From Halobacteria archaeon HArc-gm2 (GTDB lineage: Archaea > Halobacteriota > Halobacteria > Halobacteriales > Haloarculaceae): a DNA stretch of 64,000 bases. The position numbers were made by a program, and so were the translations under genes. Each line of letters begins with the position of its first letter. Position 1 is the first letter of the stretch. Location: assembly GCA_025517465.1 (NCBI GenBank), contig JAOPKE010000003.1, positions 124,001 to 188,000 on the forward strand. Reading direction: 5' to 3'. Shown piece by piece: positions 43,463-52,539 of this stretch. The notes beneath the pieces are model-generated. The model searched no databases. It saw nothing but the letters and a program-made list of their open reading frames with translations, and was not told the origin of the DNA.

Positions 43463-44416
43463 CTAGTTCTGTTCCACGTTCCGTCGGTCTTCGAGATAAT
43501 ACTCTATTGTCTTCTCAAGACCATCTTCGAACGACCACTTCGGCTCCCAGCCGAGCGTCTGAATTTTCTCCGTGTTGAGGGCATACCGCTGGTCATGGCT
43601 TGGCCGGTCTTCGACGAATTCGATCTGGTCCTCCGACGCACCGACCGCGTCCACAACCGCCTTCGCCACTTTGAGGTTCGACAGTTCGATTCCGCTACCA
43701 ACGTTGTACGTCTGCCCGGGTTCGCCGTCAGTCAGGACGCGGTAAAGTGCCCGGCAGTTATCGTGGACGTACAGCCACTCACGGACGTTTGAACCGTCAC
43801 CGTAGATGGGAAGCGGTTCGCCCGCGTCTGCGCGGGTGATGAATTTGGGGATAAGTTTCTCCGGGTGCTGTCTCGGTCCGAAATTGTTAGAGGAACGGGT
43901 TATGAGCACGGGCAGCCCGTGGGTCGTCATATAACTGCGCGCGAGGAGGTCCGAACCCGCTTTTGTCGCCGCATATGGATTTCTAGGGTCGAGCCTGTCG
44001 GTTTCACTGAACGTGCCGTCCATAATCTCGCCGTACACTTCGTCAGTCGAAACGTGGACGAACCGTTCGATGTCGGCCTCCGCGGCGGCCTCTAGCAGTG
44101 TCTGTGTCCCAACCACATTCGTCGACGCAAACGCGGTTGCGTCGTCGATAGATCGATCGACATGCGATTCGGCAGCAAAGTGGACGACGACGTCGGCGTT
44201 CCCGACGAGTTCATTCACTCGCTTCCCGTCTCTGATATCCGCTTCGACGAACGTGTGGCGGGGAGACTTGAGCGCCTGTCCGAGATTATCTTTCGATCCC
44301 GCGTAGGTCAGGGTGTCGAGGGTGGTCACCGCGTGCTCTGTCTCTTTGAGCACGTATCTGACGAAATTGGAGCCGATGAATCCGGCCCCACCGGTAACGA
44401 GTAACTTCCAGGTCAT
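43463..44416 (-). CDS. rmlB: dTDP-glucose 4,6-dehydratase
   Basis: A 317-residue SDR starting MTWKLLVTGGAGFIGSNFVR. FAAESHVDRSIDD and the active-site STDEVYGEI (Asp-Glu pair used for dehydration) are diagnostic for RmlB, as are YAATKAGSDLLARSY and NNFGPRQHPEKLIP. It makes dTDP-4-keto-6-deoxyglucose, the branch point to dTDP-rhamnose or aminodeoxysugars. No rmlC or rmlD gene is in the window, and a DegT aminotransferase is in the same operon, so the amino-sugar route is more likely. Confidence 0.93.
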   Translation of the reverse strand: MTWKLLVTGGAGFIGSNFVRYVLKETEHAVTTLDTLTYAGSKDNLGQALKSPRHTFVEADIRDGKRVNELVGNADVVVHFAAESHVDRSIDDATAFASTNVVGTQTLLEAAAEADIERFVHVSTDEVYGEIMDGTFSETDRLDPRNPYAATKAGSDLLARSYMTTHGLPVLITRSSNNFGPRQHPEKLIPKFITRADAGEPLPIYGDGSNVREWLYVHDNCRALYRVLTDGEPGQTYNVGSGIELSNLKVAKAVVDAVGASEDQIEFVEDRPSHDQRYALNTEKIQTLGWEPKWSFEDGLEKTIEYYLEDRRNVEQN

Positions 44417-44456
44417 TGGCAGACCGTCGCAATCGATGTCGTTGACTGTTCGGACA

Positions 44457-44636
44457 TTATATCGAGTACTCGTTTCTATTCTCAAAGAAGTGCTCCCGTT
44501 CGTCGGCCGCGAGATCTTCGAACTGGAGGACACTCTGGCAGTTAAGGCCGGGGCACTTCATCACGCGACGCTGCTCTAGCTCGTTGGCTGCGACGATCGT
44601 CCCACATCGGTCACAAGTGAGTGTAAATATCTTCAT
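44457..44636 (-). CDS. 59-residue zinc-ribbon protein between rmlA and rmlB
   Basis: ATG at 44636 overlaps the rmlA stop (ATGA). The product starts MKIFTLTCDRCGTIVAANEL and goes on with RRVMKCPGLNCQSVLQFEDL, then an acidic tail ending ENRNEYSI before TAA. Two Cys pairs, Cys-x2-Cys and Cys-x4-Cys, 20 residues apart, form a rubredoxin-like zinc ribbon. The 4-bp overlap upstream and 40-bp gap to rmlB show it belongs to the operon. Its role is unknown; an accessory or regulatory factor is possible. It is below common gene-length cut-offs. Confidence 0.7.
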   Translation of the reverse strand: MKIFTLTCDRCGTIVAANELEQRRVMKCPGLNCQSVLQFEDLAADEREHFFENRNEYSI

Positions 44637-45706
44637 AGTTTCACGTCTGAATGTTCGCCGATCACGAGCCGGTGTCCGTCCGGAAGCAGGCCGTCGGCGC
44701 TGCCGATCGCCACACCGCGCCCAATAAGACTATCGATGATCTTCTCGTCGGTCGAAATTTCGGCGTTTCCGATAATGACGCTGTTTTCCAGGTGAGCGCC
44801 ATGGATCGTCGTTTCCGACCCAACAGACGTGTAGGGGCCGACATACGTTCCCGGTCCGATTTCCGAGTCGGGGCCGATTGAAGCCGGGCCTCTGACGACC
44901 GCTCCATTCCGGATCACGCTGCTCTCGTCGAGGTCCACATCACCTCGAATCTCGGCCCCTACTTCGACTGTTCCGTCTGTCGAACTTGTCTGATCGTCGA
45001 GAACGAGTCGGTTTGCCTCGAGGATGTCCTCTGGCTTGCCTGTGTCTTTCCACCAGCCTTCTACTACGTGCGAATCGATGTCGTGTCCGTATTCGAGCAG
45101 CGACTGGATTGCGTCCGTGATTTCGAGTTCACCTCGCCAGGACGGGTCCAAATCTTCGATGACATCGAATACCGCCGGTGAGAACACGTAAATTCCGATC
45201 AGAGCTAGATCACTAGGTGGCTCGTCGGGCTTTTCGACTAGGCGGGTGATCATGCCGGACTCGTCGACGTCGGCGACGCCGAATTGCTCCGGATGCTCGA
45301 CGGGCTGCAGTGCGATTCCGGCAGCGACATCCCGTTCTCGAAACCCATCGACGAGCTCGTCGATGCCCTGCTTGAGGATGTTGTCCCCGAGGTAGACCAC
45401 GAAGTCGTCCCCGTCGACGAAATCACGAGCGCAGCCGACGGCGTGTGATAGGCCGAGCGGGTTACCTTGGATGATATACGTGATGTCAACGTCCAGCGAA
45501 CCACCGTCGCCGAGCGTTTCTTGGATGGTTTCCCGGCCTTTATTTCCCAGGACAAGGCCGATATCCGTAATTCCGGCCTCTCTGAGATCTTCGATGGCGT
45601 ACTCGATGACGGGTTTGTTCGCGACGGGGACCAACTGCTTCGGTCCAGTGTGCGTAATTGGTCGAAGGCGAGTACCTCGACCGCCGGCGAGAATGAGCCC
45701 CTTCAT
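44633..45706 (-). CDS. rmlA: Glucose-1-phosphate thymidylyltransferase, long form
   Basis: A 357-residue nucleotidyltransferase. The signature GGRGTRLRPIT at 8-18 is followed by PKQLVPVANKP, YLGDNILKQG (metal Asp) and EKPDEPPSDLALIGIY. The C-terminal 110 residues form a left-handed beta-helix (repeats such as VVRGPASIGPDSEIGPGTYV). This is the long archaeal type, unlike the short bacterial RmlA, and is related to AglF-like enzymes. It makes dTDP- (or UDP-) glucose for RmlB two genes downstream. Confidence 0.9.
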   Translation of the reverse strand: MKGLILAGGRGTRLRPITHTGPKQLVPVANKPVIEYAIEDLREAGITDIGLVLGNKGRETIQETLGDGGSLDVDITYIIQGNPLGLSHAVGCARDFVDGDDFVVYLGDNILKQGIDELVDGFRERDVAAGIALQPVEHPEQFGVADVDESGMITRLVEKPDEPPSDLALIGIYVFSPAVFDVIEDLDPSWRGELEITDAIQSLLEYGHDIDSHVVEGWWKDTGKPEDILEANRLVLDDQTSSTDGTVEVGAEIRGDVDLDESSVIRNGAVVRGPASIGPDSEIGPGTYVGPYTSVGSETTIHGAHLENSVIIGNAEISTDEKIIDSLIGRGVAIGSADGLLPDGHRLVIGEHSDVKL

Positions 45707-45748
45707 TCGTTCCTACTTGGAAAACTGGATGTGTGAATATAACCCTTC

Positions 45749-46888
45749 TCACTCCACGAGGTCATCATACCTTTGTTCGAGTTGCTCTGCTAGTCGGTCG
45801 ATGTCATGCCGCCGTTCCATGTTCTGCCGTCCGACGCGCCCCATAGCTGCCATCCGTTCGGGGTCCGCTCCGAACTCACGGAGTGCACCAGCTAGCGACT
45901 CAACGTCCCCCGGCGTTACCAGCAAGCCGGCGGAGCCATCTTCGACCACGTACGGGATGTCCGCATGCGTCGTCGCGACGACCGGTTTCCCGCTTGCTTG
46001 GGCCTCAAGGAGGACTGTCGGGGCGCCACCTTCCGAGTCGCCGGTCGATGCCCGCTTGCTCGGCGCCAGTAGCAGGTCGCAGTTCCTGACCTCCTTTAGA
46101 TACGATTCGTAGTCTAGGTAGCCGGTAAAAGTGACCTTCTGACCGACCCCTTGGCGTTCGGCGACGTCTCTGAGGTCGGCCTCGGTGTATCCGCCGTCTT
46201 GACCGCCCACGATCCGTAATTCTGCGGATTCGTCCTCGAATGCATCAGCGAACGCCAGGATTCCGTCTGGCATGCCCTTTTTCTCGACGAAGCGACCGAC
46301 CATGAGTATACGGAACGTGTTGTCGACCGACGGATACTGCGGCTCAATGCGGGTGGTATCGATGGCGATCCGCTGGAGCGAGACCTTCTCCTCTGGGCAA
46401 CCGAGCTGCACGAGTTTTTCTCGCATCGATGGCCCCTCCACTAGAAAGCGGTCACCGATTTCAAATAGTTCCAAATAGCTCGCGCGGAGCGTGTCGTTAC
46501 CTTGGACGAGCTGGGAGGCGTCGTACCCGTAAAAGGAGGTGACGAGCGGTCGATCTGGGGCTCGTTGTTCGGTAAGCCTGAGCCCCATCGGGCCAAAGTG
46601 TGCGTGCAGGACGTCCGGATCTGCCTGCCTAATTACGTTTCGATAAAACGTGCGCTCTAGTCCGTATATATCGAACTTCTCAAGCGCGCCATAGAGCCAG
46701 AATCGAGGATTCATTCGGGAGAGATCCGTTAATACGTATCGGGGATCAAAGGGGAACCGGTCGAGGTGTCGACTCCGGGCAGCTGCGACGAACGGGTCGT
46801 ATCTGTCGTGGTTCTTTAGGTACTGGTAGATGAACGTCTGGGTCGGTTTCAGGTACGTGCCGACGAAGTGGCCGACAGTCCGTCTCAT
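45749..46888 (-). CDS. Glycosyltransferase family 4 (GT-B)
   Basis: A 379-residue GT-B enzyme starting MRRTVGHFVGTYLKPTQTFI. The middle has DVLHAHFGPMGLRLTEQ, the C-domain opens with FRILMVGRFVEKKGMPDGI, and the donor site is SEGGAPTVLLEAQASGKPVV. The TFIYQYL opening and HAHFGPMG are typical of colanic acid/exopolysaccharide transferases of the WcaL/AmsK group. It shares a 4-bp overlap with the DegT gene and is second in the leftward operon. Confidence 0.86.
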   Translation of the reverse strand: MRRTVGHFVGTYLKPTQTFIYQYLKNHDRYDPFVAAARSRHLDRFPFDPRYVLTDLSRMNPRFWLYGALEKFDIYGLERTFYRNVIRQADPDVLHAHFGPMGLRLTEQRAPDRPLVTSFYGYDASQLVQGNDTLRASYLELFEIGDRFLVEGPSMREKLVQLGCPEEKVSLQRIAIDTTRIEPQYPSVDNTFRILMVGRFVEKKGMPDGILAFADAFEDESAELRIVGGQDGGYTEADLRDVAERQGVGQKVTFTGYLDYESYLKEVRNCDLLLAPSKRASTGDSEGGAPTVLLEAQASGKPVVATTHADIPYVVEDGSAGLLVTPGDVESLAGALREFGADPERMAAMGRVGRQNMERRHDIDRLAEQLEQRYDDLVE

Positions 46889-48012
46889 CGCTCGGTGACG
46901 TGGAGTGTCTCGATCACTCGCTGCTGGTCCCTCTCGCTCATTTTCGGGTACATAGGTATCGAGATGATCCGGTTATAGAGTTCTGTAGCGATGGCGTATT
47001 CTCCCCCGACGCCATCGTAGTACGTCAGTTCCGAAATCGGCGGGTAGTGGACCCCGCTCACGATATTCCGCTCGGTGAGTCGATCGTACAGTTCGTTCCT
47101 GGTGAGTGGATACCCGTCGCCGACCTGAACGACGAACAGGTGGAAAACGTGTTCCGTGTTGGATTCGTCCCCATACCAGTATAGCCCCTCGATTCCCTCG
47201 ATTGCGTTGCGATATCGCTGTGCGACTTGACGCCGACTCTCGTTCATCTCGTCGAGTCGCTCTAGTTGGCTGAGCCCCATCGCAGCCTGGAACTCGCTCA
47301 TCCGAAAGTTGAATCCGAGACCATCGACGTCGTATCCCCAGTTGTCCCGTTTTTCGTCCGGGGACTTCGTCTGGTGATGGTTTCTGAGCTTCCGAATCCT
47401 TTCCGCGAGTTGTTGGTCGTTCGTGACTACCATCCCTCCCTCGCCCGTCGTCACGTTCTTCGTCGCGTAGAAACTGTAGCAACCGGCGTCCCCCCACGAT
47501 CCGACTGGCTTCCCTTCGATGGTCGCCCCGGGCGCGTGCGCGCAGTCTTCGACGACTGCGGCCTCATGTTGTTCGGCGAGCTTCGTTATCGCTTGCATGT
47601 CGGCTGGGAGTCCGTAGAGGTGGACCGGGATGACTGCGGTCACGTCGTATGTTTCCAGCAGTCGCCGTAGACTATCCGGATCCATGTTCCCGTTCGAAGT
47701 CACGTCGCAGAGAACCACCTCGCCACCGAGCAGACGAACCACGTTTGCTGTGGCGGAGAACGTCATCGCGGGCACGACGACGGTATCCTCCTCACCGACG
47801 CCAAGCGCCCGAAGACAGGCGTACAACGCAGACGTACAGGAGTTGACAGCGACTCCGTGTTCAGTCGCGTGCGCCCCCGAAAACTCCTCTTCGAACGCTC
47901 GCGTCTTCGGACCGAGCGTCAGCCACCCGGACGCCAGCACTTCTCGGATCCCCTCAATAACCTCGTCCCCAATCACGTTTTCCGGCTTATACAAGGGGAC
48001 TTCATTTACCAT
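46885..48012 (-). CDS. DegT/DnrJ/EryC1/StrS-family sugar aminotransferase
   Basis: A 375-residue PLP enzyme starting MVNEVPLYKPENVIGDEV. The N-terminal motif SGWLTLGPKTRAFEEEF, the PLP phosphate site SCTSALYACLRA, AVVEDCAHAPGA with the ring-binding Asp, and YSFYATKNVTTGEGG with the Schiff-base Lys are all present. It would transfer an amino group from Glu to a dTDP-4-keto-6-deoxysugar. It is first in a six-gene leftward operon; AATAAC at 48037-48042, about 25 bp before the ATG, is a likely TATA region read on the minus strand. Confidence 0.92.
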   Translation of the reverse strand: MVNEVPLYKPENVIGDEVIEGIREVLASGWLTLGPKTRAFEEEFSGAHATEHGVAVNSCTSALYACLRALGVGEEDTVVVPAMTFSATANVVRLLGGEVVLCDVTSNGNMDPDSLRRLLETYDVTAVIPVHLYGLPADMQAITKLAEQHEAAVVEDCAHAPGATIEGKPVGSWGDAGCYSFYATKNVTTGEGGMVVTNDQQLAERIRKLRNHHQTKSPDEKRDNWGYDVDGLGFNFRMSEFQAAMGLSQLERLDEMNESRRQVAQRYRNAIEGIEGLYWYGDESNTEHVFHLFVVQVGDGYPLTRNELYDRLTERNIVSGVHYPPISELTYYDGVGGEYAIATELYNRIISIPMYPKMSERDQQRVIETLHVTER

Positions 48013-48562
48013 GTCAAAGGCCCAACCAGCAGCGCCAATAACGCTTTCGAAGTTGCTAACTGCGGTTACTCATTTTACCGAGATTCATCAAATGTCACGG
48101 TGTTCACTCACGGTCCACAAGAGCCAATTTGATCCGGCCATTAGCATCACAAAATGGACGATATCTGGCAGAGGCGCCATGAAATTCGGCCGCTTTACCC
48201 CCTTTCTCTTAACTAAATATGATCGGAGAATCGTTATCTTCTGTTCAGGTGGTTTGTGGGTATGTTGTCCCCAGCGACAAATCGATCTGAATTGTTCAAA
48301 CCACAAATATATGAAAAGGCCGGCGTGAAAAGTGGGGGGTTACATAAGCTGTGGACGGACGTGGCGCAACCTGTCACACCTTTATGCGTGTCGCAGAGTC
48401 TAGGGGGAAGATATACGACCAAGAAGGTTCTGGCCTGGGCTTACTACCGAATTTCTAGCGAATGTCCCTTCCTATAGCCTGAGCGAGAATAGCACATTCA
48501 AAGCCGCTGCCCGAGAGTGAACAAATCAAAATAAATTAATAATCCCCTGACGACTGGCAAGT
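48013..48562. other. AT-rich intergenic region between divergent glycan genes
   Basis: About 550 bp, clearly lower in GC than the rest. It holds a likely promoter for the leftward aminotransferase operon (near 48037) and AAATAAATTAATAA at 48529-48542, a strong TATA region for the acyltransferase gene at 48563. I found no convincing gene, RNA or repeat in the remainder; the short open frames have no family resemblance. Confidence 0.5.
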
Positions 48563-49114
48563 ATGCGCGGTTTGTTGAAGGCAGTCCTCACGCGGGCTAT
48601 GGCACTCCTCGGGGTTCAATTTGCGATTTTTTATGCTCGTAATCCGCTGTTTCCCTCATTGACTACTGAACTTCTCAGCCAACATGGGGCCGAGATCGGG
48701 GAGGGGGCGAGGATTAAACGGACATTTTACATTGACAATGCTGTTAATGATCAAAATTCAGCAGGTGATTTTAGCCATTTGACCGTCGGATCAAATACAT
48801 ATATTGGAGATCAGGTTTATGTTGACTTAGCAGATGAGGTTCGTATCGGCGAAGATGTAACTGTTGGCGGGCAGACTTCATTTGTTACACATGCTGACTG
48901 TAATCGGTCACCGTGGATAGCAAAGCAGTATCCACGTGAGCAGGGCCCGGTCATTGTTGAGCCTGGTTCATGGATTGGCTTTGGATCGTCGATTATGCAC
49001 AACGTCACAGTTGCAGAGGAGTCACTCGTTGCATCCGGTGCGGTACTCCGTGACGACACTGAAGGCCGGACGGTCTATGGTGGCGTGCCTGCGGAGAAAA
49101 TTGGTGAAATCTAA
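48563..49114 (+). CDS. Left-handed beta-helix acyltransferase (hexapeptide family)
   Basis: A 183-residue acyltransferase of the maltose/galactoside acetyltransferase type. A hydrophobic N-terminus (AVLTRAMALLGVQFAIFYA) is followed by hexapeptide turns (GSNTYIGDQVYVDLADEVRI, VTVGGQTSFVTHADC) and the usual ending GAVLRDDTEGRTVYGGVPAE. The catalytic His is in FVTHADC. Base composition is AT-rich compared with most of the window. It could acetylate the 4-amino sugar made by RmlAB and the aminotransferase, as in N-acetylviosamine synthesis (inference). Confidence 0.8.
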   Translation: MRGLLKAVLTRAMALLGVQFAIFYARNPLFPSLTTELLSQHGAEIGEGARIKRTFYIDNAVNDQNSAGDFSHLTVGSNTYIGDQVYVDLADEVRIGEDVTVGGQTSFVTHADCNRSPWIAKQYPREQGPVIVEPGSWIGFGSSIMHNVTVAEESLVASGAVLRDDTEGRTVYGGVPAEKIGEI

Positions 49115-50607
49115 ATAGATTCGAAAATTTCTCGGAAGATTGTGTATGGATCGTAGTCGGTCGCTTTTGCGATAAAAGCCATATATGAGAGGTACACCAC
49201 AACGCCGACTGCGATCAAAGCAGCAAGCTTCCCGGCGCCTTTGAGCGGAACCCCGTAGCGACCAATCGCCCAGACCACACCGAACAACGCAGTGCTACCC
49301 AGTACTGGATGAATGACAAGCGCAGTAATTGACGTGATGTCGGCCTCTATGAATGATGAGACAAGGCTCAAGTGCATTGGGAGCACAGTAATTGAACTGA
49401 CTATTATTACCCCAGCAACGCCTAATAAGCCGAAATTCGTCGCAGCAGGGTATATGCCAATAACAATGATGGCTGTTTGTATTGCCTGTAACTTAACTTC
49501 AACATCCGGTCGGCCAAGCGATTTATACACCGGCCCGATACTTGCCCCAAAACTCCTCAATGCGCCCCAGATTGCCAGCAGCTGCATAATTGGGATGACC
49601 GGCTGCCATTGGGAACCTAACACGATCGGGACAAACTGTGGCGTCACGGCGATGATGCCAGCGGCCATCGGAAAAGCGATTATTGTTGATAGTTCTACAG
49701 TCCGGAAATAGCCCTCCCGAAGCTTCGCAATGTTTGTCTGCACCTTGGAGAAGGCGGGGAAGGCGACCCGTGAAATGACGTGTGTAACCTCGGTCGCTGG
49801 TGCGTTGGAAAATCGGTATGCGATCTGATAGAAACCGAGTGATGTTGCAGTGAAGAACCACCCAACAAAGGCATCATCGCCCTGGCCATATAGGAAGACA
49901 AGAATTGAGGACGCGAAGATCCATTTTCCGAAGTCAAACATCTCCTTGCCGTACTCCCAGTTGAATTCAATACTTGGGCGATACTCGTGGATTCCGTATG
50001 AAAGTACGAGTTTGGCAAAATTTGCCGCAACGATGCCTGCGACAAGCGCCCAGACGCTACGGAATACAAGCGCCATGACGGTTGCGACGACCAATTTGAG
50101 CAGGCTGCTCCCAACCTGATACACAAACTCTTTGTCGAAATTTAGATCCTTCCGGAAATACACGACCGCCGGGTTTTGTAGACTGAGTATCAATGGCGTT
50201 ATTCCAATAACCCGAATGAGACGCTCGGCTTGTGGTTCACCGAAAAAAGTTGCGAGATAAGGGGCTACAACGAAAGCGAAGCCGAATATCACGGCTCCGC
50301 GGACAATTTTCATCACCCACAAGGTGCTGAGGTAAGAATCGATATTCTCCTTCTCAAGTTGTATGAGTGCCTGATCGAACCCGAGCTGGGACATTTTCCT
50401 CAGAGCAGCAACAACCAGAAGAGCGATACCAAACAGCCCAAACGCATTCGGTGAGAGTAATCGTGCGAGAATAAGGATATTTAATATCTGCAGAATCCTA
50501 TCGCTAACGTTGATACCTGCTACCCAGATGCCGCTCTGAATAGCCTGCTCCTGCGTTGACCCCCCCGTAGTGATACGATGATAGAGGTCTCGAAATGTAT
50601 CGAGCAT
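49111..50607 (-). CDS. Polysaccharide flippase (Wzx-like, MOP superfamily)
   Basis: A 498-residue membrane protein with about 12-14 helices. The start TGGSTQEQAIQSGIWVAGIN and LARLLSPNAFGLFGIALLVV are typical of Wzx/O-antigen flippases. The second half has LLAIWGALRSFGASIGPVYK. It should turn lipid-linked oligosaccharides from the inner to the outer face of the membrane. GC content is lower than in neighbouring genes, as in the acyltransferase gene with which it overlaps 4 bp tail to tail. Confidence 0.85.
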   Translation of the reverse strand: MLDTFRDLYHRITTGGSTQEQAIQSGIWVAGINVSDRILQILNILILARLLSPNAFGLFGIALLVVAALRKMSQLGFDQALIQLEKENIDSYLSTLWVMKIVRGAVIFGFAFVVAPYLATFFGEPQAERLIRVIGITPLILSLQNPAVVYFRKDLNFDKEFVYQVGSSLLKLVVATVMALVFRSVWALVAGIVAANFAKLVLSYGIHEYRPSIEFNWEYGKEMFDFGKWIFASSILVFLYGQGDDAFVGWFFTATSLGFYQIAYRFSNAPATEVTHVISRVAFPAFSKVQTNIAKLREGYFRTVELSTIIAFPMAAGIIAVTPQFVPIVLGSQWQPVIPIMQLLAIWGALRSFGASIGPVYKSLGRPDVEVKLQAIQTAIIVIGIYPAATNFGLLGVAGVIIVSSITVLPMHLSLVSSFIEADITSITALVIHPVLGSTALFGVVWAIGRYGVPLKGAGKLAALIAVGVVVYLSYMAFIAKATDYDPYTIFREIFESI

Positions 50608-50840
50608 TGATTCCTGCTTTTACCCCTTAACGGCTAATAACTCACGTTCCCCAGTAAATACCGGCATCCATTCAGGTACTGAGTGTACACTGGTAACAAA
50701 TTCAACGTCCACATCATCATTGATCGCAGGGTCGGTAATTGATATGTATACCTCGTGAAACTCACCGACGAATTGACTGTACGAATCTTGCTTCCTGTCC
50801 GCAACTAGGGTTACTCACGGTCTAAGCCGACAGATTTTGA
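50608..50840. other. Intergenic region upstream of the flippase gene
   Basis: About 230 bp of mixed, AT-rich sequence. It should hold the leftward flippase promoter; ATTAGCCGTTAAGG at about 50627-50640 (plus strand TTAACGGCTAAT) is a candidate. No gene is recognisable. Confidence 0.4.
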
Positions 50841-51035
50841 GTCTACGAGACGCTCAAGGAGGCCGGTCATCCCGACTGCAAATGCGTCGCCCACTACGAC
50901 GGCAAATACGCCGCCGACGGAGTTCACATTTCCGGGTCGCTGTTGGTCACGTTCGATAGCCATCCGATGGATAATCGTGGTCCAAGTAACGTCACGCTCC
51001 CACAGCGCTTATTACCTCGTTCCAACCTCAATTGA
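50841..51035 (+). pseudogene. Possible 3' remnant of a gene
   Basis: A stop-to-stop frame of 64 codons reads VYETLKEAGHPDCKCVAHYD, then GKYAADGVHISGSLLVTFDS and on to TGA, with no start codon in a sensible place. The KYAADGVHISGSLL pattern looks like the C-terminal end of a real enzyme (I am reminded of sulfatase-like proteins) but I cannot name it. The GC content is higher than in the region just upstream, also pointing to a coding past. Confidence 0.3.
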
Positions 51036-51038
51036 CCA

Positions 51039-52466
51039 ATGGGAACGGGCTTGCGGTACCGGATTCTCGCTGTCGCTGGCGCGATAGCACTCACTGCTGT
51101 CGCCATCAGTGTTGCAAACCATCCGTTCGTTCAGACCTTCGTCACCTCCCTTCCAGTTCTCGAGAACCTCAAGCCGGTTACCAAGACCAACGGCGATCTC
51201 ATCGACGAGATATTCACGACCTCGATCATCATTCTTGCGGCTCTCTGGCCGTTATTCAAACCACAGCCACGTCGAATCCTCGACGCCATCGCGCTGACGC
51301 ACAAGCGGACGTTCCTGGCCGCGACGGCGCTGGCGACCATCGGATACTTCGACTGGTCGACACGCCTCCCGCGAACCACGCTAATAACGACCGTCGCAAT
51401 CCTCGGCGTCGTTCTCCCTATCTGGTTCGTCACCATACGTCGGCGTCCGCTTTCGCCGACGCGAGCCGTCATCGTCGGTGACGATCGCGCGACCATCGAA
51501 CGACTCTACGACGCCGCCGAGATGCCTATTCTCGGATACGTATCACCTGCGACTGTCACGCCCGACGACGGTCCGGCTATCACCGCTCGCGTCACAGACG
51601 GCGGCGTCACGACGGACACTGTCCCGGCCCGTTCCAGACTCGGCGGACTCGCCAAACTCGAAAACGTGCTCGTCGAACACGACGTCGACACCGTCCTCCT
51701 GGCATTCGATACGCCCGACCGCGAGGAGTTCTTCGGGACGCTCGCGACTTGCCACCGCCACGGCGTTCGAGCCTTCGTCCACCGCGACCACGCAGACCGC
51801 GTACTCGTTGCCGAATCGACCGGTGAGGAACTCGTCAACACCGACCTCGAACCGTGGGACTGGCAGGACTACGCCGTCAAGCGACTCTTCGACGCCGTCT
51901 TCGCCGCAACGGGCATCGTCCTCCTCGCACCCGTGATGGTCCTCATCGCAGTCGCCATCAAACTCGGTTCCCCGGGACCGATCCTCTACAGCCAGCGTCG
52001 GACGGCTGAATTCGGTGAGACGTTCACCGTCTACAAGTTCCGGACCATGACCGACGGGAAGGAGGACGTCCGGCCCTCGGAGGACGGCGAGAACCACCGC
52101 ATCACCAGAATCGGCCGCGTCCTCCGGAAGACCCACCTCGACGAGATCCCCCAGCTCTTTGCCATCCTCAAAGGCGACATGAGCGTCGTGGGACCCCGCG
52201 CGGTCTGGACCGACGAAGAACACCATCTGGAACAGTCGGTGAGCAACTGGCGCAAGCGCTGGTTCGTCAAACCGGGCCTCACCGGCCTCGCCCAGATCAA
52301 CGGCGTCTCCAGTACGGACCCCGACCGAAAGCTCCGCTACGACATCGAGTACATCCGCCAGCAGTCGTTCTGGTTCGACCTGAAGATCGTCACCCGACAG
52401 ATCTACGGCGTCGTCGTCGACGCCGCGTCCATCGTCTTCGGCTGGTCGGACGAGGACGAGGTGTAA
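51039..52466 (+). CDS. Polyprenyl-phosphate sugar-1-phosphate transferase (initiating enzyme)
   Basis: A 475-residue protein of the WbaP/WcaJ type. N-terminal membrane helices are followed by a CoA-binding-like domain (RAVIVGDDRATIERLYDAAE) and the bacterial sugar transferase domain (PF02397). That domain has KRLFDAVFAATGIVLLAPVM, YSQRRTAEFGETFTVYKFRT, the catalytic Asp-Glu of HLDEIPQLFAILKGDMSVVG, and PGLTGLAQINGVSS. It places the first sugar phosphate on the lipid carrier. A CGCTTATTACC box at 51005-51015 lies about 28 bp before the ATG. It closes the glycan island. Confidence 0.9.
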   Translation: MGTGLRYRILAVAGAIALTAVAISVANHPFVQTFVTSLPVLENLKPVTKTNGDLIDEIFTTSIIILAALWPLFKPQPRRILDAIALTHKRTFLAATALATIGYFDWSTRLPRTTLITTVAILGVVLPIWFVTIRRRPLSPTRAVIVGDDRATIERLYDAAEMPILGYVSPATVTPDDGPAITARVTDGGVTTDTVPARSRLGGLAKLENVLVEHDVDTVLLAFDTPDREEFFGTLATCHRHGVRAFVHRDHADRVLVAESTGEELVNTDLEPWDWQDYAVKRLFDAVFAATGIVLLAPVMVLIAVAIKLGSPGPILYSQRRTAEFGETFTVYKFRTMTDGKEDVRPSEDGENHRITRIGRVLRKTHLDEIPQLFAILKGDMSVVGPRAVWTDEEHHLEQSVSNWRKRWFVKPGLTGLAQINGVSSTDPDRKLRYDIEYIRQQSFWFDLKIVTRQIYGVVVDAASIVFGWSDEDEV

Positions 52467-52539
52467 ATGGTGTGGGTAAGTTCCAATTGAATCTACAGTC
52501 TATCTTTCCGCCATCTACCTGCAAGTCGATCGAAAGGAT

